The notes under the pieces: generated by a model
Told to the model about the DNA's origin: nothing
Database searches by the model: none
The model's input: the letters and a program-made list of their open reading frames with translations, nothing else
Assembly (NCBI GenBank): GCA_030693065.1
Contig: JAUYBL010000038.1
Location: forward strand, 283,314 to 347,313
Direction: 5' to 3'
Length of the DNA stretch: 64,000 bases
DNA from: Methylococcaceae bacterium
GTDB lineage: Bacteria; Pseudomonadota; Gammaproteobacteria; Methylococcales; Methylomonadaceae
Program-made: the position numbers and the translations under genes
Shown here: in pieces, positions 63,981 through 64,000 of the stretch
Numbering within the stretch: the first letter of the stretch is position 1
Layout: each line of letters opens with the position of its first letter

Positions 63981-64000
63981 ATGGCTTACACACACCTTAC
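63981..64000 (+). CDS. Possible start of an IS30-type transposase (cut by window edge)
   Basis: Only MAYTHLT can be read; many IS30 transposases begin with M(A/S/T)YTHLT or M(A/S/T)YTQLT, and a GGGAGAG ribosome site precedes the ATG. Seven codons are too few for certainty. Confidence 0.35.

Overview
The window is a chromosomal segment of a gammaproteobacterium. The housekeeping genes (pyrC, mlaA, rnt, grxD, argD-argF, ilvD, argA-cpdA, rppH, tusA, cysG, argG, HU) have the sequence character of that class. The gene mix and the many GTTCGACAAGCTCA-type intergenic repeats resemble methanotrophs of the order Methylococcales, but no methane or methanol oxidation gene is present, so the genus is inference only.

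Layout. (1) 1-21.4 kb: core metabolism. It holds the 3' part of pyrC, mlaA, rnt, grxD, an argD-argF pair, an SH3-domain membrane protein, ilvD, phnA/yjdM, argA-cpdA, rppH, a HAD phosphatase, tusA, cysG, a small cytochrome c, argG, a threonine aldolase-DsbA-like pair, HU and several unknowns. (2) 21.6-36.1 kb: a nitrate assimilation locus. It has two NtrC-like sites, a sigma-54 promoter and a two-hexaloop antitermination leader, followed by nrtA, nrtB, a fused double ATPase, an outer-membrane barrel protein, nirB, nirD, a PhzF-family protein, an FAD reductase and nasA. A small EexN-like gene on the opposite strand sits just before nasA. cysG (12.3 kb) makes the siroheme that NirB needs. (3) 36.1-42.7 kb: a scrap zone. 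It holds a Uma2 gene, a broken tnpB, an IS66 transposase relic split by a 175-bp MITE-like element, three toxin-antitoxin modules (one toxin frameshifted) and two unusual tandem repeat arrays. (4) 42.8-60.9 kb: a surface or exopolysaccharide locus on the minus strand (Wzx-type flippase, Wzy/ligase-type polymerase, four glycosyltransferases, a WecG/TagA transferase, a Gfo/Idh oxidoreductase and an unrecognised TIM-barrel-like protein). Two large secreted beta-helix proteins on the plus strand lie inside and beside it, and another toxin-antitoxin pair and repeats are embedded in it. (5) 61-64 kb: BrnT-type and TacAT-type toxin-antitoxin modules, a PIN-domain relic, a tnpB relic with a preserved right-end hairpin, and what may be the first codons of an IS30-type transposase at the edge.

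How it works together. In region 2, nitrate would cross the outer membrane through the barrel protein, be imported by NrtAB plus the fused ATPase, be reduced by NasA using electrons from the FAD protein, and then by NirBD to ammonium. Nitrogen limitation (NtrC/sigma-54) and nitrate (a NasR-like ANTAR protein, not encoded here) would both gate expression. In region 4, sugar units assembled by the glycosyltransferases would be flipped by the Wzx protein and polymerised outside the cytoplasmic membrane. The secreted beta-helix proteins are candidates for binding or modifying the product. No initiating glycosyltransferase, chain-length regulator or outer-membrane exporter is in the window. Dispersed repeats with inverted ends, some flanked by 4-bp direct repeats, fill most long intergenic gaps.
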